NCBI GenBank assembly: GCA_937899145.1
Contig: CALBPW010000315.1
Coordinates: 1 to 10,617, forward strand
DNA length: 10,617 nt
Reading direction: 5' to 3'
Source of the DNA: an uncultured Bacteroidota bacterium
GTDB taxonomy: Bacteria; Bacteroidota; Bacteroidia; Bacteroidales; SZUA-534
The notes under the pieces are model-generated. The model had not been told where the DNA came from, ran no database searches, and was given only the letters and a program-made list of their open reading frames with translations. This document shows, in pieces, positions 6,825 to 10,617 of this stretch; position 1 is the first letter of the stretch, and the number at the start of each line of letters is the position of its first letter. The position numbers and the translations under genes are program-made.

Positions 6825-6883
6825 ATCCGCCGTATATCTCAGCTGAATTTTTTAAATGGGGTTTTAATAACTATAATTGAACT

Positions 6884-7387
6884 ATGCGTAAATTTTTATT
6901 GTTAATTTTTTGTTTGTCGCTTTGCGGCTTAACAAAAGCACAAGATGAGAAGTTTAAGGCTCTCTTTATGTACAATTTTACAAAGTATATTGAGTATCCG
7001 GCTTCAAAACAGGCCGGCAATTTTGTGATTGCAGTGGTTGGCGATTCTCCAATTATTGCCGAGTTGCAAACCATTGCCGAGCGTAAAACAGTCGGTCAGC
7101 AAAAAATCGAGGTTAAGCGTGTTGCCGCAACCGACGATTTGGCAAAATGCCACATTGTTTTTGTGCCAGAACCAAAATCGGCCGACGCAGCCAATATTGC
7201 CCAAAAAATTGCGGGCAAGGGTGTTGTGCTGATAACTGACAAACCCGGACTGGCAAAAACAGTATCGGGTATTAACTACGTCTCAACGGCAGGCAAACAA
7301 TCGTTCGAGATAAATCAATCTCACCTGAAAACTCAAGGTGTTAATGTGTCTTCAACTTTACTGACATTAGGAAAAACCGTTGAGTAA
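6884..7387 (+). CDS. YfiR family protein (DUF4154), secreted
   Basis: This is a 167-residue exported protein. The N-terminus is a classical signal peptide (MRKFLLLIFCLSLCGLTKAQ, cleavage probably after A19 or Q20). The mature part matches the YfiR/DUF4154 family: KALFMYNFTKYIEYP (25-39) is the hallmark opening, followed by NFVIAVVGDSPI, the CHIVFVPE strand, GKGVVLITD, GINYVSTAGKQSFEINQSHLKTQGVNVSSTLLTLGK and a short tail. In Pseudomonas aeruginosa, YfiR is a periplasmic repressor of the diguanylate cyclase YfiN. In Bacteroidota the family commonly sits beside TonB-dependent receptors, and its role there is not established. The mature protein has a single cysteine (in KCHIVF), so the disulfide seen in Pseudomonas YfiR cannot form within one chain. 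The receptor begins 178 bp downstream on the same strand. No cyclase is in the window. Confidence 0.9.
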   Translation: MRKFLLLIFCLSLCGLTKAQDEKFKALFMYNFTKYIEYPASKQAGNFVIAVVGDSPIIAELQTIAERKTVGQQKIEVKRVAATDDLAKCHIVFVPEPKSADAANIAQKIAGKGVVLITDKPGLAKTVSGINYVSTAGKQSFEINQSHLKTQGVNVSSTLLTLGKTVE

Positions 7388-7504
7388 AAACAATTTTTAA
7401 ACATAAAGGAAAATTAATCCTGATTATCGTTCAATCCTTTGAGTCAGAAGGCTTTATATGTGCATTTTGGTAAATAACCGAAATATTTTTAAAAGATAAT
7501 TCAC

Positions 7505-7520
7505 ATTCGATCTTCGCTCA
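7505..7520 (+). repeat. Short intergenic repeat, copy 2
   Basis: ATTCGATCTTCGCTCA matches 6488-6503 at 14 of 16 positions. It lies in the 178-bp gap between the YfiR gene and the receptor, inside an interval bounded by two exact copies of TTTTAAAAGATA (7487-7498 and 7549-7560). Confidence 0.4.
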
Positions 7521-7565
7521 CAAAAACATAAAAAATCATTAATAACAATTTTAAAAGATACACTG

Positions 7566-10456
7566 ATGAAGAAATTTTTATTTTGCCTAATCGCTGCAAT
7601 ATCAATGTCTTTTCCTGTGTTTGCACAACAAGATGTGTCGAAAATGACAAAAGACGAAATTATGCAACTGTCGTACGACGACCTGCTTGCTATGCCGTTC
7701 GATGATTTGCTTGTTTTGGCAAACAAACTTGGCGTTTCAACCGATGAGCTTTTCAAACTGATAATGAACAAAAACGTATCATCGGCATCAAAAGCTGAAG
7801 AGAGCAACTTTGTGTCGCCGCTTTCAACAACAGTTATTACAAAAGCCGAAATGCGCTCATACGGCATAACAACACTTGAAGAAGCCTTCCGCTTGATTCC
7901 GGGTATGATTGTAACCGAAAAGAGCAATGGCGTGTACGACATACAAATGCGTGGTTTGAATAACATTCCTGACAACAACACACTACTCTACACCGAAAAT
8001 GCCAACACGCTTATAATGGTTGACGGGCGTCAAATCCGCAATAGCGTACTTGGAGCCCTTACACTTGATATGCTGCCAATATCTATTGAAGATGTTGAGC
8101 GCATTGAGGTAGTTCGTGGCGCAAGCAGTGCGCTCTATGGTTCGAATGCTGTCAGCGCGGACGCAATACCAGCAAACTTTATGTTATGCCGTCGGACGTG
8201 CATTATATTGTAAACGACAAATGGGCAGAGCAAACCATAAGCAACCAGCTGTATGGCAATATGGACAATGGCTATTTGCAATTCCGCTCCGATGAAAAGA
8301 TTGCTTTTGATGGTGACCTTGTGGCATTAGACAAAGGCGGTTGGTACACGGATTCCGAGATTCAGAATACCCGCCAGATTGTAAAAACACAAATGCCTCT
8401 TGCTGTTTACTTCAATAACGATTCGTCCAAAATCGCGTCAGTCGACCCGGCAACCAATTCGGTGTATCACGTTTTCAACGCAACAGAGCCGGAAACCCCA
8501 ATTGCCGGAATGTTTCATGACACTGAAATTTCACGCAAGAACATTGGCGTAAATGGCTATTTAAGTTTCAACCCGAATTCTGACATCAGCATTAACTTGA
8601 GCGGCGGTTACGGCTTTTCACGCGCGTTATCAACATCAGTCCGCGATGCAATCATATCGTTTAACGAACGCGAGGCCAAGACAGGCTACTTTAACTTGAA
8701 TGCCCGGATTTTTGGCTTGCAAGTCAACTACGGCTATGAGGGCGGACCTCAAAATTACGCATACGGAGTGCCAGGCTACAAAATCAATCACAACATGATG
8801 AACGGCGGCATTGAATACACACTTAAATTGGGCGACCTGTCGGTAAAGCCGGCCTTCGATTTCCAATGGGCCAAATACACTGATTATCTGCCTGTTTTCA
8901 ACGATGGTAATTATGCCGAATCTGAAAACTACTCGTGGCATTATGAGGATGGTGAGGACACACCTGCCGACAGCTATACCCGCTTGTACGGATTCCTTAA
9001 TGGCTCAACTAAACTATACGCTATAGCACCAAGTATCAGACTCGATTATAAATGGGAAAGTTTACGACTGATTGGAGCTTTCCGCGCTGACAAGACCAAC
9101 ACCCCCGACAAATGGTATCCGTCGTGGCAGTTAGCCGCCAACTATGCACTTAACGACAACAATTTTGTGCGTTTTGTGTATGGACGCGCCAACCGTGGTG
9201 CAACACTCACCAATACAGATATGAACCTGCAACGCCTCTGCACCAATATGGAGCCACGACGCATCATATACACGGGTAACAAAAATGCTGATTTGGTAAA
9301 GATAGACAACTTTGAAATTGGGTATCGCTGGAAACCGACTGACAATCTTCTTATAGATGCCGAAGCGTTCTATTCGCAATCATCGGACTACGGAGCACTT
9401 ATGAGTAGCGAAACTATGCTTGCATCTTCTATCGAACAAGTAAACGGGATTTTGAGCGGATTGCTGCCACAAGCAATAGGTGCTGCTAATGGTATCAGAG
9501 GTAGAATGTCGGCAGGACCTAATCCGGCACCGGAGCCTGCAATTCAGGCAAGTATCAGCGAAGCTGTAAGTGGCATGAGCCGCGGCGCTGCAGCCGATCT
9601 TGACCTTGAATCGCGCACATATATAAGATACTCGAACTTACCATATAAAGTTAAACAATACGGGTTAAGCCTTAACATAGATTGGATTATATCATCCAAA
9701 CTTATTGCCAAAGTGAACGCCAACGTGCAACAAACAAAAATAGACGATTACTACCGCTATAGTTTGAGCGAGCAAATAGGAATACAGATGGGTAATGCAA
9801 ACACCAGCAAGAGCAAAAGCCTTATGCAAGACAATATGGTTTATGACATAGTTAATACGCTGATGACCTATGGCGGCCAAACACAACCTGAAATACAACA
9901 ATTCCTTGCATCGCGTGTAATAACAAGCGTACATGCTGAGACTTATCGTAAGCAATCGGGGTGGGATAACTTGACTGCCGATGAGCAAAAAAACAAACTT
10001 GACGAAATGTATAAAGCAGGTGTTGATGGCACAGAATACGATGGCATTGCAAACCCGCTGGCAATGTACTACTCGTTGAAATACAATGTTGTTATGAGCG
10101 GAAACGACCTGTATTTTGGCAACACAACGGCAGTACCATACAAACTCAGCAGCGGACACAAACACAAAGCAACGCCATCGGTTTATGGTATGATAGGTTT
10201 GATTTATAAGCCGATTGAGAAATTCAATGCGTCGCTGTTTGCGAACTACATTGGAGAACGCACCTACGAAACACAATACGGCACTGAAAAATTAGACGGA
10301 CGCTTCACCCTGAATGCAAAAGTCGGATACTCACCAATAAAGAACATGGAAGTGTTTGCTAACGCCCACAATCTGTTTAACTCAAAAAAACAAGAGTTTA
10401 TATATAGCGATGAAATTGGCGGGCTATATACCTTCGGTATCAATTTCAATTTTTAA
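7566..10456 (+). pseudogene. TonB-dependent outer-membrane receptor, disrupted at the end of the plug domain
   Basis: The 5' part (7566 to about 8155, 197 codons) encodes a signal peptide (MKKFLFCLIAAISMSFPVFA), a short acidic helical segment (about 22-68), then a plug domain: VSSASKAEESNF, STTVITKAEMRSYGITTLEEAFRLIPG, YDIQMRGLNN, TLIMVDGRQI and IEDVERIEVVRGASSALYGSNAVS. A normal receptor continues with GVINIITK. Here frame 3 instead runs into 18 unrelated residues and stops at 8213. The barrel resumes in another frame at about 8156 (RGRNTSKLYVMPSD) and continues open to 10456, ending GLYTFGINFNF with the C-terminal Phe typical of outer-membrane beta-barrels. The missing piece is the last plug strand and the first barrel strands; its exact size is unknown. 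The two parts sum to about 963 residues. There is no carboxypeptidase-like N-terminal domain and no SusD neighbour, so it is not a SusC type. The substrate is unknown. Both halves are otherwise free of stops, so the lesion is recent or an assembly error. Confidence 0.9.
8154..8163 (+). other. Probable deletion junction in the receptor gene
   Basis: Coding homology to TonB receptors in frame 3 ends at GSNAVS (codon 8154-8156). Plausible barrel sequence in frame 2 begins at about 8156 with RGRNTSK. The junction is GC-rich (AGCGCGGACGC), so short repeats at the ends could have mediated the loss. The exact breakpoint cannot be fixed without an intact relative. Confidence 0.65.
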
Positions 10457-10481
10457 CGTATAATTCACTGAGGTTTTTTAG

Positions 10482-10514
10482 AAAACTCTGCCAAAGTATG
10501 GCAGAGTTTTTTTT
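10482..10514 (+). terminator. Intrinsic terminator of the YfiR-receptor block
   Basis: A perfect 11-bp stem, AAAACTCTGCC (10482-10492) with GGCAGAGTTTT (10500-10510), closes a 7-nt loop and runs into a T-tract (eight T in total, to 10514). It lies 25 bp past the receptor stop codon. Confidence 0.95.
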
Positions 10515-10537
10515 GTTGATTACGGTTCCACAATTCG

Positions 10538-10577
10538 CCGGTATCCGTCCCCGATAACCATCGGAACACCAACTCAC
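10538..10577 (+). repeat. 40-bp structured intergenic repeat, copy B
   Basis: Second copy of the repeat at 6658-6697 (36 matches in 41 aligned columns). It contains CCGAT-AACC-ATCGG, a perfect 5-bp hairpin. Outer bases GTTCC (10525-10529) and GGAAC (10563-10567) could extend the pairing. It lies 23 bp after the receptor terminator, in the same orientation as copy A. Confidence 0.75.
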
Positions 10578-10617
10578 CAATTGTCTTCGGCTTCCTTCGG
10601 CTCTATTCTGTTGGAGA

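Larger units (their letters stand above)
6400..6883. other. 484-bp divergent intergenic region
   Basis: No gene is supported between the leftward CNNM gene and the rightward YfiR-family gene. From left to right the interval holds a TACCTTTG box (6416-6423, minus), a 16-bp motif shared with the YfiR-receptor gap (6488-6503), a small inverted repeat ATTCTA-TTG-TAGAAT (6546-6560), a 40-bp structured repeat (6658-6697), and a hairpin TGCCTAA-CCAT-TTAGGCA (6807-6824) shortly before the YfiR start. The rest is AT-rich and featureless to me. No exact plus-strand TAnnTTTG box was found for YfiR. Confidence 0.7.

Noticed and set aside
7454..7981. 175-codon minus-strand open frame
   Set aside because: It is antisense to the receptor signal peptide and plug region, which is clearly coding on the plus strand.
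9692..10276. 194-codon minus-strand open frame
   Set aside because: It is antisense to the receptor barrel; its cysteine- and valine-rich translation has no recognisable domain.
8186..10456. A separate gene starting at the ATG at 8186
   Set aside because: It would be a beta-barrel without signal peptide or plug. In-frame sequence upstream of the ATG (RGRNTSKLYV) already looks like barrel, so it is the 3' part of the broken receptor.

Overview
The window looks like a Bacteroidota (probably Bacteroidales) chromosome fragment from a metagenome or draft assembly. The supporting signs are AT-rich intergenic DNA, TAnnTTTG-type promoter boxes without clear Shine-Dalgarno sites, a gmd/fcl GDP-fucose pair, a CNNM/CBS protein followed by a PpiD-like isomerase, and a YfiR-family protein next to a TonB-dependent receptor. 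The first 26 bases are untrimmed Illumina adapter, so the biological sequence starts at about base 27 and the left edge is an assembly end.

Layout. On the minus strand, reading leftward from 6399: a CNNM/CBS/CorC_HlyC membrane protein (6399-5146), a PpiD-like periplasmic peptidyl-prolyl isomerase (5004-2902) ending at a strong hairpin terminator (2849-2882), then gmd (2751-1669), a small frameshifted GxxExxY PD-(D/E)XK-type protein (1633-1192), and fcl (1135-194). On the plus strand, reading rightward from 6884: a secreted YfiR-family protein (6884-7387), then a TonB-dependent outer-membrane receptor (7566-10456) that is broken at about 8156, then a clear intrinsic terminator (10482-10514). 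The two transcription blocks diverge from a 484-bp gene-free interval (6400-6883) that carries repeats and hairpins.

How the genes work together. Gmd and Fcl are the two steps from GDP-mannose to GDP-L-fucose. The CNNM protein and the PpiD-like chaperone form a cell-envelope block. YfiR and the receptor form a small envelope uptake or sensing pair, but no diguanylate cyclase or histidine kinase partner is in view.

Most notable: the GxxExxY gene sits between gmd and fcl and is bounded by a 32-bp inverted repeat (27/32 identical) built from 10-bp CCGATT-type units. The resulting ~508-bp unit fits exactly into the gap between the two fucose genes and resembles a small insertion module. Its gene carries a one-base frameshift at the GxxExxY signature. 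The receptor is separately disrupted by an apparent deletion that removes the end of its plug domain. A ~40-bp structured repeat occurs twice in intergenic DNA. Because adapter is present in the contig, both gene lesions should be checked against reads before being taken as real.
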